A DNA stretch of 64,000 nucleotides from JBEKHT01 sp050012135 (GTDB lineage Bacteria > Chloroflexota > Anaerolineae > Anaerolineales > RBG-16-64-43), in assembly GCA_050012135.1 (NCBI GenBank), contig JBEKHT010000004.1, positions 1-64,000 on the forward strand. Reading direction: 5' to 3'. Under the pieces are notes generated by a model. That model saw only the letters and a program-made list of their open reading frames with translations, was not told where the DNA came from and made no database searches. Shown one piece after another: positions 17,808 through 26,432 of this stretch. A program made the translations under genes and the position numbers. Each line of letters opens with the position of its first letter. Position 1 is the first letter of the stretch.

Positions 17808-19589
17808 TCACACCGTCTCCTTCACGTAGAATTCCAGAATGTCACCGACCTGGAATTCCTCAAACCCCTTGATTGCAACCCCGCACTCAAAACCCTGCCG
17901 AACTTCGCGGACGTCGTCCTTCTCGTGCTTGAGAGAGGCGACCTCCCCCTCGAACAGCGCGTTGGTTCCTCGCCAAACACGCACAAAGGCGGAGCGTCGC
18001 AGCTCGCCCTCGCGAACCGAGCACCCTGCGATCTTGCCGATGTGCGAAATCGCGAACACCGCTCGGACCTCGGCTCGGCCGATGGATACCTGCCGGGTTT
18101 CTGGGCCCAGGAGACCTTTGAGAGCCTTTTCGACATCCTCGGTGAGCCGATAGATGACCTCGTATTGACGAATGTCCACCCGCTCTGTCTCAGCCGCCCG
18201 TTGCGCGGCATGATCCACGTTGACATTGAAGCCAATGACGATCGCCTTGGAGGCCGAGGCCAACATCACGTCGTTTTCGGTAATGTTACCCGTCTCGGCA
18301 TAGAGCAGGTTGACCTTCAGATCCTGGGTGCCCAGCTCCTTAAGGGAGTTGATAATCGGCTCGAGCGAACCCTGCACATCGGCCTTCAGAATCAAGGTCA
18401 GTTCGTGCACTTCGCCAGCCTGGAACTTGGCAAAGATTTGCTCCAAGCTGATCGGTTTCTGAGCTTGGGCTCGTGTTTCTTGGGCCTCGGTTCTGCGACC
18501 GGAAACAATCGATCGAGCTTCCCGTTCGGTGGCCACGGCTTCGAAGAGCTCACCTGCTTCGGGAAGGTCGCTCAGGCCCAGGACGGAAACTGGGGTCGAA
18601 GGGGCCGCCTCGCTGAGCGGCGCTCCCCGGAAATCGAACATCGCCCGGATCTTGCCGGAGACCCGCCCGGCCACCAGAACATCGCCCACGTGCAGGGTGC
18701 CATTCTGGACCAGCAGAGTGGCCTCCGGGCCTTTGGCTTTGTCCAGTTGGGCCTCGATCACGGAACCGACGACGCGCCCTCTCGGATTGGCCTGGATCTT
18801 GGTGGATTCGGCGGTCAGGACAATGGCTTCCAGCAGGTCATCAATTCCCTGGTTCTTCTTTGCGGAAACCGGAACGACCATGGTCTCCCCGCCCCAATCG
18901 TCGGGGGTCAATCCCAGGTCGGCGAGTTGCTGTTTGACGCGTTCGGGGTTGGCGTTGGGCTTGTCGATCTTGTTCAGGGCGACCACGATAGGGACGCCAG
19001 CCGCCTTGGCGTGAGCGTAAGCCTCGCGCGTTTGGGGCATTACCCCGTCATCGGCCGCGACCACCAGAATCACGATATCGGTTACCTGCGTCCCGCGGGC
19101 ACGCATGGCGGTAAAAGCGGCGTGGCCAGGGGTGTCCAGGAAGGTAATCGGGCGCCCCTTGTGCAGGATTTGATAGGCGCCAATGTGCTGGGTGATTCCA
19201 CCGGCCTCGCCTTCGGCGACGTTTGTCTTGCGAACAGCGTCCAGGAGCGATGTCTTGCCGTGGTCTACATGACCCAGAATGGTTACGACGGGTGGCCGGG
19301 AGGAAAGCTGGGAAGGATCTTCGTGTTCCACCGCCAGCCGCCAAGCGGGAGTTTGCTCCGGGCTGGGAGCCGCCTCTTCTTCCTTTTGCTCAGGCCGCGC
19401 TTCGTAGCCCATTTCCTGGGTGATCACGGCCGCCGTGTCGAAATCGATCTGCTGATTGATATTGGCCATTACCCCATTGGCCATCAGTTGCTTGATGACA
19501 TCAATCGGGCTGACGTTGATCAGTTCGGCCAGATGGCGAACGGTCAGGGAGCTTGGCAGCTCCACCACCTTGTGTCCATTCTCGCCCAT
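17808..19589 (-). CDS. infB: Translation initiation factor IF-2
   Basis: The GTPase that positions initiator tRNA. It is short (593 residues) because it has only one IF2N module (VRHLAELINVSPIDVIKQLM, near residue 18) and a brief linker. G1 GHVDHGKTSLLD, G3 DTPGHAAF and G4 NKIDKP are intact, followed by domains II-IV including the C-terminal initiator-tRNA-binding domain. GGAGGTG precedes the ATG. It follows ylxR, with a gap of about 107 bases, in the nusA operon. Confidence 0.98.
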   Translation of the reverse strand: MGENGHKVVELPSSLTVRHLAELINVSPIDVIKQLMANGVMANINQQIDFDTAAVITQEMGYEARPEQKEEEAAPSPEQTPAWRLAVEHEDPSQLSSRPPVVTILGHVDHGKTSLLDAVRKTNVAEGEAGGITQHIGAYQILHKGRPITFLDTPGHAAFTAMRARGTQVTDIVILVVAADDGVMPQTREAYAHAKAAGVPIVVALNKIDKPNANPERVKQQLADLGLTPDDWGGETMVVPVSAKKNQGIDDLLEAIVLTAESTKIQANPRGRVVGSVIEAQLDKAKGPEATLLVQNGTLHVGDVLVAGRVSGKIRAMFDFRGAPLSEAAPSTPVSVLGLSDLPEAGELFEAVATEREARSIVSGRRTEAQETRAQAQKPISLEQIFAKFQAGEVHELTLILKADVQGSLEPIINSLKELGTQDLKVNLLYAETGNITENDVMLASASKAIVIGFNVNVDHAAQRAAETERVDIRQYEVIYRLTEDVEKALKGLLGPETRQVSIGRAEVRAVFAISHIGKIAGCSVREGELRRSAFVRVWRGTNALFEGEVASLKHEKDDVREVRQGFECGVAIKGFEEFQVGDILEFYVKETV

Positions 19590-19696
19590 TCCACACCTCC
19601 CACTAAGGACTCTGGTACTTGGCCGTCGACCCGGGGCGAGGCGGACAGATACCTGTCGTGCCGTGCGCCTAGATCATCTCGGCCTCGGCGGGCAGT

Positions 19697-20065
19697 TCAC
19701 TGGGAATGCCCCTCCGGCTTGCGGGACCCGGCCAATCGGCCAGGGGGTGGCGGAGCGGCCGGGTTTGATCTGGAGCCGGCTCCCGCAGGCAATCGGTCCA
19801 TCCAAGTCGCCAGCACGGCTCGGTCGGCTTCCGTCAACTCCGTCCGCAGCGCCTGCGCGAGGGGGCCTCGCATAGCCTGCTCCCAGCACGTGCGCCGATC
19901 GTGCAGGTAGGCCCCGCGACCTTCGGCCTTGCCGGTCGGGTCAACGCGGATGCCCTCGGGTGTGCGCACCACGCGGATCAACTGGCGCTTGGCCAGCACC
20001 TCACGGCACCCCACACAGGTCCGCTGGGGGACAGGGCGAACTCGCGGCCCACCCTTCTTGCTCAT
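19697..20065 (-). CDS. ylxR: YlxR-family RNA-binding protein (RnpM)
   Basis: A small basic protein (122 residues) of the YlxR family: RTCVGCREVLAKRQLIRVVR, then GRGAYLHDRRTCWEQA. Members bind RNA, and in Bacillus the homolog modulates RNase P. The C-terminal 30 residues are Pro/Gly-rich and not conserved. It sits between nusA and infB, its standard position. Confidence 0.92.
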   Translation of the reverse strand: MSKKGGPRVRPVPQRTCVGCREVLAKRQLIRVVRTPEGIRVDPTGKAEGRGAYLHDRRTCWEQAMRGPLAQALRTELTEADRAVLATWMDRLPAGAGSRSNPAAPPPPGRLAGSRKPEGHSQ

Positions 20066-20087
20066 CGCTCGCCGTGCGGCCTGGACC

Positions 20088-21962
20088 CTAGGGTTCTTCG
20101 AGAGTCTCGGTTTCTTCCCATTCCCGCCCCCGGCCGGGCTTATGTTTCTTTCGGGCCACCGTCACGCCCAGGACGGGATCGTATTCCACCATAACGGCTT
20201 TCTTCTTTTTCTTTAGCTTCTTCTTGGCGGCAGTTCCTTCCTCGGTCTCTTCCTCCTCTTCCTCGACTTCAACGCCTACGGCGGCAGGGGCTCCTTCGGC
20301 GACGAGCTCTGGAACCTTTTCCTCGCCTTGTCCAGGGACGGCCTCCGCTGGGGAGGGAGCCTCGGCCACGGATTGGATCTCCGCGGTCAGCTCTGGCGCG
20401 ACGACCGCCGCGGCCTGCGCTTTCGCCTCGGCTTCCCGGGCGAGAGCCGCCGCTTCCTCTGCGCGCTTGGCGAGGATCGCCGCTTGCACGACCTCCTTCA
20501 ACTCCTCCAAGTTTCGGGCCCCCATCTCCGGCAGGGCCAGGATTGCATCCGGGTCGAGGGTTAATTGTTCGAACAGCTGGCCCAAGGAGGCGTAGCCCGC
20601 CTGGGCCAGAGGTCGGGCCAATGCCTCAGGAACCATCGTTTCGGGCAGAGTTACCTGATACGCCGACTGAGGGATGTTCTTGCGCACCTCCGCCAATCGC
20701 TTAGCTTGGGCCTTTCGCCGGCTGTCTCGGATTTGGGACAGGCTGGTTTCGACCGTCCGCACCAGTAGGTCCATGGCTTGGTAGTCTTCGGGGGGCAACG
20801 GGTGTCCTTCGGCCTTCTTGCCGAGGGCCTCTTGAACCCGCTGGATCAAAGCGGGATCTTTCTGGGCGAATTCCGCAAAGGCCGGGTCGCTTGTGACTTT
20901 TTGGACGGCGTCTGCGGTAGCCTCGGGAACGCTCTTGATGTCAATCCGCCAGCCGGTGAGCTTTGCGGCTAGGCGAGCATTCACGCCTTCGCGCCCAATG
21001 GCTAAGCTGAGCTGATCCTCGGGGACAACCACGAGGGCCGTCTTGCCGCGAGTGGGATCCTCGTCCAGATAAACCCCTGACACTCGGGCAGGACTGAGAG
21101 CCTTGGCGATAAATGCGGCCGGATCGGGGTTCCATTCGATCACGTCGATCTTCTCGCCGTTGAGCTCCTTGACAATCGCCTGGATCCGCCCGCCACGCAT
21201 GCCCACACAGGCGCCCACCGGGTCGAGATTGGGCTGGACGGCCGCCACCGCGACCTTGGAGCGCATCCCGGGTTCGCGGGAAATGCCCTTGATCTCAACC
21301 ATCCCCTGATAGATCTCTGGCACCTCCGACTCAAGCAACCTGCGCAACATGTTCCGGTCGGCTCGGGAGAGCAGAATCTGCGGTCCGCGCGAGGTCTTGC
21401 TCACATCCATCAGATAGGCCCGGATTCGATCTCGTTGGCGATAGCGCTCGGTGGGAAGCTGCTCCCGCTTGGGCAGAACCGCCTCTGCCCGGCCCAGGCT
21501 GACGGTGATCGCCTGGGCCCCGAGAGCCTGAATGGTGCCGTGCACAATCTCCCCTTTGCGGGCGGACCATTCCTCGTACAGCTTGTCCCGCTCTGCGTCC
21601 CGCAATCGCTGGTGGACGATTTGCTTGGCCGTCTGGGTCGCAATGCGACCGAAGTCCTCGGGAGTGCTGTCCACCATGACCAGAGCTCCCAGCTCCGCAT
21701 TGGGATCCACGGCACGAGCGTTCTCCAAGGAAACCTCCGTGCGCCCGTCCTGGACCTCGTCGACCACTTCCTTTTCGGCGAGGAGTTGGATCGTGCCCTT
21801 GACCAGGTCAATGTTGGCGGTCACGGCTTGGGCATTCGAGCCGTTGACCGCTCGGCGGTAGGCGTTGACCAGCGCAGTCTCCAGGACCTGCAACACGACC
21901 TCCCGTGGCAATCCGTAATGCTCGAGCACCTCGTTGAAGGCCAGCAAGAACTCGCTTTTCAT
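20088..21962 (-). CDS. nusA: Transcription termination/antitermination factor NusA
   Basis: Binds RNA polymerase and nascent RNA and modulates pausing and termination. After the N-terminal polymerase-binding domain come S1 (KGEIVHGTIQALGAQAITVS), KH1 (GACVGMRGGRIQAIVKEL) and KH2 (LAIGREGVNARLAAKLTGW) domains. A helix-hairpin-helix-like segment follows (ALPEMGARNLEELKEVV). The roughly 120-residue C-terminal tail is Ala/Glu-rich, with a run of Glu and then a Lys-rich block; this is unusual for NusA. I chose ATG 21962 because GGAGAAAG stands 8 bases upstream and MKSEFLLAFNEV matches typical NusA starts; an ATG at 21980 is the alternative. rimP, normally just upstream, is absent. Confidence 0.96.
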   Translation of the reverse strand: MKSEFLLAFNEVLEHYGLPREVVLQVLETALVNAYRRAVNGSNAQAVTANIDLVKGTIQLLAEKEVVDEVQDGRTEVSLENARAVDPNAELGALVMVDSTPEDFGRIATQTAKQIVHQRLRDAERDKLYEEWSARKGEIVHGTIQALGAQAITVSLGRAEAVLPKREQLPTERYRQRDRIRAYLMDVSKTSRGPQILLSRADRNMLRRLLESEVPEIYQGMVEIKGISREPGMRSKVAVAAVQPNLDPVGACVGMRGGRIQAIVKELNGEKIDVIEWNPDPAAFIAKALSPARVSGVYLDEDPTRGKTALVVVPEDQLSLAIGREGVNARLAAKLTGWRIDIKSVPEATADAVQKVTSDPAFAEFAQKDPALIQRVQEALGKKAEGHPLPPEDYQAMDLLVRTVETSLSQIRDSRRKAQAKRLAEVRKNIPQSAYQVTLPETMVPEALARPLAQAGYASLGQLFEQLTLDPDAILALPEMGARNLEELKEVVQAAILAKRAEEAAALAREAEAKAQAAAVVAPELTAEIQSVAEAPSPAEAVPGQGEEKVPELVAEGAPAAVGVEVEEEEEETEEGTAAKKKLKKKKKAVMVEYDPVLGVTVARKKHKPGRGREWEETETLEEP

Positions 21963-22010
21963 GCTTTTGACTTTCTCCATCCGGGCGTGAGTCGCCCTGT
22001 CTATTACGCA

Positions 22011-22060
22011 GAAAAGTGGGGGTTACCCACTTTTCTTAACGAATGCGATCGCCCACTTTC
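22011..22060 (-). promoter_or_regulatory. Structured nusA leader with mutually exclusive hairpins
   Basis: In the minus-strand transcript, GAAAGTGGG (22060-22052) is followed by GAAAAGTGGG (22035-22026), a 5-base loop, and CCCACTTTTC (22020-22011). The second and third pieces form a perfect 10-base hairpin. The first piece can also pair with the third (one bulged base), giving an alternative structure. It lies between the promoter and the nusA start. Confidence 0.5.
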
Positions 22061-22072
22061 TACCAGAAATGC

Positions 22073-22101
22073 ATTGTAGCATAATCCTTGGCCTCCTTCA
22101 A
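22073..22101 (-). promoter_or_regulatory. Promoter of the nusA operon
   Basis: On the minus strand: -35 TTGAAG (22101-22096), a 17-base spacer, -10 TACAAT (22078-22073). Transcription would start near 22066, giving a leader of about 100 bases. Confidence 0.7.
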
Positions 22102-22154
22102 GGGCCTGTTTGCGTTCGGGTGCGTCAGGGAATGGCCCAGGGGCAAGGAAGGAG

Positions 22155-22205
22155 GTAGGCTCACCCGGAGCGGGTTGCCCGAACCCACAAGCAGGGTGAG
22201 CCTAC
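22155..22205. repeat. Nested inverted repeat upstream of scpA
   Basis: Perfect 12-base arms GTAGGCTCACCC (22155-22166) and GGGTGAGCCTAC (22194-22205) enclose a smaller hairpin, GGGTT-GCCCG-AACCC. No T-run follows on either strand, so it is not an ordinary terminator. Function unknown. Confidence 0.6.
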
Positions 22206-22465
22206 GTCGCGACCGTAGAAATCACGGGCAGGATCGGTATACGCCTCGTCAAGATCCCGGCGTGATGAGAAGCATGACAACGGTCATGCCGTCCTGCGAG
22301 GTGATCATCACGGACAAGCCCTGGCCCTGTTTCTGCCAGGTTTGCATCAGGCCACCGCCGATGGGCCTCTCGATTGGACCGTCAGCACGTGTGGGTTGGC
22401 GCCCACGGGGAACCTCGGGCGACCCGCAGATCATCCCCCCGGGGCGTCCGGACCCTGCTCGAAGG

Positions 22466-22471
22466 TATAAT
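22466..22471 (+). promoter_or_regulatory. Probable -10 box for scpA-mutL
   Basis: A perfect TATAAT 38 bases upstream of the scpA ATG. No good -35 hexamer is visible at the normal distance. Confidence 0.4.
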
Positions 22472-22508
22472 CGAAACGGCGGCTGAGTTGAGGGCGGGAT
22501 AACAACAC

Positions 22509-23273
22509 ATGAATCTGCTCGGTCAGGCGTACACGGTTCAGCTCCCAGTCTTTGAAGGACCCCTCGATCTTCTCCTGCATTTGATCGAACGATCAGAGCT
22601 GGATATCACCAAGGTGGCCCTGGCCCAGGTGACGGACCAGTTTCTCAGCTATCTGCACTCGATGCACGAGAAGCGACTGGATGAAGTGGCTGGTTTCCTG
22701 GCGATCGCCGCCAAGCTAGTCCAGATCAAGAGCGAGGCACTTCTGCCCCGGCCCCCGGAAAGGGAACCCGGGGAGGAGGATCCCGGCGAAGCGCTGGCTC
22801 AGCAGCTGCGCCTCTACCGAGAATTCAAGAGGGCCGCCGGATTCCTTCGGGATCGGCAAGAGTCCGGCCTGCGAACTTATATCCGCCTGGCACCGCCCCC
22901 CCGACTTCCGCCTCGGCTGGACCTGAGCGGGCTGACCCTGGAGGATCTTTTCCGGTCGGCTTGGTCGGCCCTCAGTCGAAAAGAGGAGGCCCAGCCGCTG
23001 AGCATGATTGTCAGCCCGCCCCAGGTTACCATTCGCGAACAGATTCGCCATATTGCCCAGTCGATCCGGCGGGATGGAAGGGCTTTCTTTCATCACTTAG
23101 TGGGTGGCTTCCGCACGCGCATGGAGGTGGTGGTGGCCTTCCTGGCCATGCTCGAACTGGTCAAACGCCGGCAAGTGATCCTGAGGCAGTCGGACCTGTT
23201 TGGGGAAATCGAGGTCCTGCCCACAGAAACCTGGGACGACAACGCGGACTTTGAACTCGAGTTCGGCGAATAA
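22509..23273 (+). CDS. scpA: Segregation and condensation protein A (SMC complex)
   Basis: The kleisin that bridges the SMC heads in the chromosome-condensing complex. The 254-residue protein starts with VFEGPLDLLLHLIERSELDI, the family signature, and includes DEVAGFLAIAAKLVQIKSEALLP. The C-terminal winged helix shows VVAFLAMLELVKRRQVILRQ. ScpA needs ScpB and Smc partners; scpB, usually next door, is not in the window. mutL follows 23 bases later. Confidence 0.95.
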   Translation: MNLLGQAYTVQLPVFEGPLDLLLHLIERSELDITKVALAQVTDQFLSYLHSMHEKRLDEVAGFLAIAAKLVQIKSEALLPRPPEREPGEEDPGEALAQQLRLYREFKRAAGFLRDRQESGLRTYIRLAPPPRLPPRLDLSGLTLEDLFRSAWSALSRKEEAQPLSMIVSPPQVTIREQIRHIAQSIRRDGRAFFHHLVGGFRTRMEVVVAFLAMLELVKRRQVILRQSDLFGEIEVLPTETWDDNADFELEFGE

Positions 23274-23296
23274 GGTCACCTCACCTCGGCACCCCG

Positions 23297-25057
23297 ATGG
23301 CCATCCATCTCCTTCCTCCGGAAGTCGCCTCTCAAATCGCCGCCGGAGAAGTCGTGGAACGACCCGCCTCCGTCGTCAAGGAATTGGTTGAGAACGCGCT
23401 GGATGCGGGCGCTCGCAACATCACGGTTCAGGTGGAGGGAGCCGGAACGCGGCTGATCCGGGTTACCGACGACGGCAGCGGCATCCCCTCAGCAGAGATC
23501 CCCCTGACGGTGGAACGACACGCGACGAGCAAACTCAGCACGGCCGCGGACCTCCAGCGGATCGCCACCCTCGGGTTTAGGGGCGAGGCCCTCGCCTCCA
23601 TCGCGGCCGTATCCCGACTGAAGCTGATAAGTCGTCCTGCCTCGGAGGAGCGGGGCGCCTCGATCTCCGTGGATGGGGGCCAGGCCACCCCCCCGAAACT
23701 GACGGGGGCCCCCCCTGGAACGAGCGTGACGGTGGAGGACCTGTTCTTCTCCGTCCCCGCTCGCCGGAAGTTCCTGAAGAGCGAGCAGACGGAGAGACGG
23801 CAAATCGACTTGCTCGTCTGCCGATACGCCCTCGCCTTCAGTCAGGTTCGCTTTCGATTGGCCCAAGAAGGGCGCGAGGTTCTGCGGACCAGTGGAAGCG
23901 GTGACCGGCGTGAGGCCCTGGCCGCCGTTTTTGGGGCGGACGTCGCCCGGAGCATGCTCGCCCTGCAGCCCCTCTCTGCCACAAGCCTGGTTTCGGTCGA
24001 GGGATTTGTCAGCCCTCCCAGCCGGTCGCACTCGAATCGAAGGGACATCCTGCTGTTTGTCAATCGGCGTTGGATTCAGGACGGAGCCCTCACAACCGCG
24101 GTCGTGCAGGCCTACCACACCCTGCTCATGGTGGGGCGCTACCCGCTTGCGGCGCTCTTTCTCTCCCTGCCTCCCGAGGAGGTCGATGTCAATGTCCACC
24201 CGGCCAAGAAGGAGGTTCGCTTCCGCAATCCGAATGCGGTTTTCGCGGCCGTCCAAAAAACCATCCGTCAGAATCTGATTCAGTTTGCTCCGGTCGCGGG
24301 AACGGCAGAGCCGGGAGCGGGGGCCGCCTGGGGCCGGGGAGAACACGGCGACCGGCCCGTGTCGCCCGATTGGCACTTTCTGGAACCGGGACCGTTTCGG
24401 CCGAGTCTGACGGAGAACGGCAAAACGGCTCCTGCCTGGGCACCCGCCTGGCCGAGGCAGGATCCCTCGGCGCCGGCCTCGGTTCCCCCGCTTCGCGTGC
24501 TGGGTCAGGTAGGCGCAACCTACATCGTTGCCGAAGGACCGGATGGGCTCTACCTGATCGACCAGCACGCCGCGCACGAACGTGTCCTGTACGAGGGAAT
24601 GATGCGCAATTTGGGGGCCGAGGGCTTCGCCCAGTCGCTGCTGCAGCCGGTGCTGATAGAACTTCCGGCGCCAAGCGCACAATTGATCCGGGATGAATTG
24701 ATCAGTCTCCAACGGATTGGTTTTGACATCGAGGCCTTCGGAGAAAAGGCCTTTCGCATCCGGGCCATTCCCCCAGCCCTTCAGCGCCTCGGGGCGGAGG
24801 AAGCGATTCAGGCAGTGCTGGAGGACTTGGAGGGGGAGGAACCCCCTCTGGCCCAAGGCCGGGAGGCCCGCCTGATCGCTCGCGTCTGCAAAAGGGCGGC
24901 AGTCAAGGGCGGACAAGCCCTGCCGGTCGACGAGCAGGAGGCCTTGCTGAAGAAACTTGAGGAATGCGAATCGCCTCGGACGTGCCCTCACGGACGGCCG
25001 ACGATGATTCGCCTGTCAGTCGACCTGCTCGAACGGCAGTTCGGCAGAAGGGGTTGA
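23297..25057 (+). CDS. mutL: DNA mismatch repair protein MutL
   Basis: A GHKL ATPase that couples MutS recognition to strand cutting. The N-terminal motifs are VVKELVENALDAGA, TDDGSGIP and GFRGEALASI. The C-terminal domain has the endonuclease motif DQHAAHERVLYEGM and also CKRAAVKGGQAL and CPHGRPTM. It should therefore nick DNA itself, as in bacteria without MutH. 586 residues, with a Pro/Gly-rich linker at about 330-395. No mutS in the window. Confidence 0.97.
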   Translation: MAIHLLPPEVASQIAAGEVVERPASVVKELVENALDAGARNITVQVEGAGTRLIRVTDDGSGIPSAEIPLTVERHATSKLSTAADLQRIATLGFRGEALASIAAVSRLKLISRPASEERGASISVDGGQATPPKLTGAPPGTSVTVEDLFFSVPARRKFLKSEQTERRQIDLLVCRYALAFSQVRFRLAQEGREVLRTSGSGDRREALAAVFGADVARSMLALQPLSATSLVSVEGFVSPPSRSHSNRRDILLFVNRRWIQDGALTTAVVQAYHTLLMVGRYPLAALFLSLPPEEVDVNVHPAKKEVRFRNPNAVFAAVQKTIRQNLIQFAPVAGTAEPGAGAAWGRGEHGDRPVSPDWHFLEPGPFRPSLTENGKTAPAWAPAWPRQDPSAPASVPPLRVLGQVGATYIVAEGPDGLYLIDQHAAHERVLYEGMMRNLGAEGFAQSLLQPVLIELPAPSAQLIRDELISLQRIGFDIEAFGEKAFRIRAIPPALQRLGAEEAIQAVLEDLEGEEPPLAQGREARLIARVCKRAAVKGGQALPVDEQEALLKKLEECESPRTCPHGRPTMIRLSVDLLERQFGRRG

Positions 25058-25230
25058 TCCGGCCCGGCGGCCCACCGCCGTGGGGATCCGCCCAGGGGAA
25101 CACGGAAGGGCAAAGCTTGCGGGAGCAGGCCGCCCACGCCCGCGAAAGCCTTGCGGCTGGAATCCCAAGTCGCACAGAACGTGTTGAGCCCGGCACTATG
25201 ACGGCCGGCGGCTAGGCTGCGCAAGACGGG

Positions 25231-25713
25231 TTAGTCGTGGGGTCTTTCCGCAGGGTGGCTGACGAGGCTGCGCTCCGCGTTGATCTTGCTGATCCCATTG
25301 CGAACCTGGTTCAGCAGGGTGGTCATCTCGGTCTCGATCTTTGAAAGCGATTCCAGGACATAGTCGTCGGCGTCACGCCGCAGAACGTCGGCCTCGGACC
25401 GCGCTTGGCCAAGGATCTGCTCCGCTCGAGCCTGCGCGGCGACTGTGACCGCGTCTCGCTGCACTTGAGCTTCGACCCTTTCTCGCGCCAGCTCCACCGT
25501 TCTCTGGGCCTCCTCTTGAGCCTGGGCCAGAAGCCGATCCCGCTGGGCGAGAACTTGCTGGGCTTTCTTCACCTCCTCGGGAATCGTGACCCGCAGCTGA
25601 TCCACCAGCTCGAGAAAGTGGTCCTCGTTGACGATGGATTCATTTGTCAGAGGGATGTGTCGGCTGTGATTGAACAGCTCCTCCAGCCGATCGATGAGGT
25701 GAAGGATGTCCAT
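25231..25713 (-). CDS. Coiled-coil protein of unknown function (DivIVA/ATP-synthase-b-like)
   Basis: 160 residues. After a short N-terminal segment (MDILHLIDRLEELFNHSRHI) it is almost wholly a long charged coiled coil with Ala, Glu, Gln and Arg (QAQEEAQRTVELARERVEAQ). The ending is less ordered. There is no membrane segment or catalytic motif. Similar proteins occur in Gram-positive-type bacteria next to coaD and are loosely described as DivIVA-like or ATP-synthase-b-like; neither role is shown here. It is separated from coaD upstream by about 190 bases and converges on mutL. Confidence 0.75.
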   Translation of the reverse strand: MDILHLIDRLEELFNHSRHIPLTNESIVNEDHFLELVDQLRVTIPEEVKKAQQVLAQRDRLLAQAQEEAQRTVELARERVEAQVQRDAVTVAAQARAEQILGQARSEADVLRRDADDYVLESLSKIETEMTTLLNQVRNGISKINAERSLVSHPAERPHD

Positions 25714-25904
25714 GCAAGCCTCCGGAGCTGCAGGTGCCTCCGCGCCCGAGCGACTGTGCCCGTGAGGCGGCGAGTCGCCCGACGCCGCCCAGGTGAGGGG
25801 GATATCCTCTTGAGCGGTTGCCCTCGAAGATACAATGGAACCTGCGGGACGTCAATCCGGCAGACGAAAGCCCCGGCCTGAAATCGCCCCGGCCCAACCT
25901 GGGT

Positions 25905-26432
25905 CTAGTCCCTGAGAGACTCCATTGGAAACACCTGCTGGCTATCCTCACCCAGCTCCTTGAAGCGCCGCAGCAGGGCTTCTCGGACGTGGGGTGGGAC
26001 CATGCTGCTCACATCCCCGCCCAGGGAGGCAATCTCCCGGACCGTGGACGACGAGAGGAAGGTGTGCTCCTCGCTCGTGATCAGGGCGACCACTTCAATC
26101 CCGGGTTTGAGGCGGTGGTTGGCCAGGGCCATCCGGAATTCGTGCTCGAAGTCCGAGAACACCCGCAGGCCACGAACGATCACCTGGGCTTCGACCTCCT
26201 GGCAGAATTGGACGGTCAGCGAGCTGTAGCCCATGACCCGGAAATGCCGGTCCCCCTCAAAACACTTGCGCACCAGGTTCAAGCGCTCCTCCGGAGCAAA
26301 CAGCAGGCTCTTCAATGGCCGATCGTAGACGGCGATCACCACCTCTTCGAACAGCCGCGAGGCGCGCTGGGCGATATCAATGTGTCCGTAGTGCACGGGA
26401 TCAAAGGTGCCAGGGAAGACAGCGCGAACCAT
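25905..26432 (-). CDS. coaD: Phosphopantetheine adenylyltransferase
   Basis: Catalyses the fourth step of coenzyme A synthesis (4'-phosphopantetheine + ATP to dephospho-CoA). The nucleotidyltransferase motif is FPGTFDPVHYGHIDIAQRA and the second is FLSSSTVREIASLGGDVSSM. The 175 residues include a slightly long C-terminus. Its ATG shares one base with the recG stop (TGATG), so they are coupled. Confidence 0.97.
   Translation of the reverse strand: MVRAVFPGTFDPVHYGHIDIAQRASRLFEEVVIAVYDRPLKSLLFAPEERLNLVRKCFEGDRHFRVMGYSSLTVQFCQEVEAQVIVRGLRVFSDFEHEFRMALANHRLKPGIEVVALITSEEHTFLSSSTVREIASLGGDVSSMVPPHVREALLRRFKELGEDSQQVFPMESLRD

Larger units (their letters stand above)
22102..22508. other. Divergent intergenic region between nusA and scpA, no gene recognised
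   Basis: About 400 bases holding the nested inverted repeat at 22155-22205 and the scpA -10 box. A 61-residue minus-strand frame (22249-22434) has no recognisable features, and I do not call it. Confidence 0.5.

Noticed and set aside
17658..19910. A 750-codon plus-strand open frame opposite rbfA, infB and ylxR
   Set aside because: It is the complement of well-identified genes in GC-rich DNA; the translation has no family resemblance and no ribosome-binding site.
22249..22434. A 61-codon minus-strand frame between nusA and scpA
   Set aside because: No ribosome-binding site and no recognisable feature; could be real only if conserved in relatives.
23489..24991. A 500-codon minus-strand frame opposite mutL
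   Set aside because: mutL carries all catalytic motifs; the antisense translation is low-complexity.
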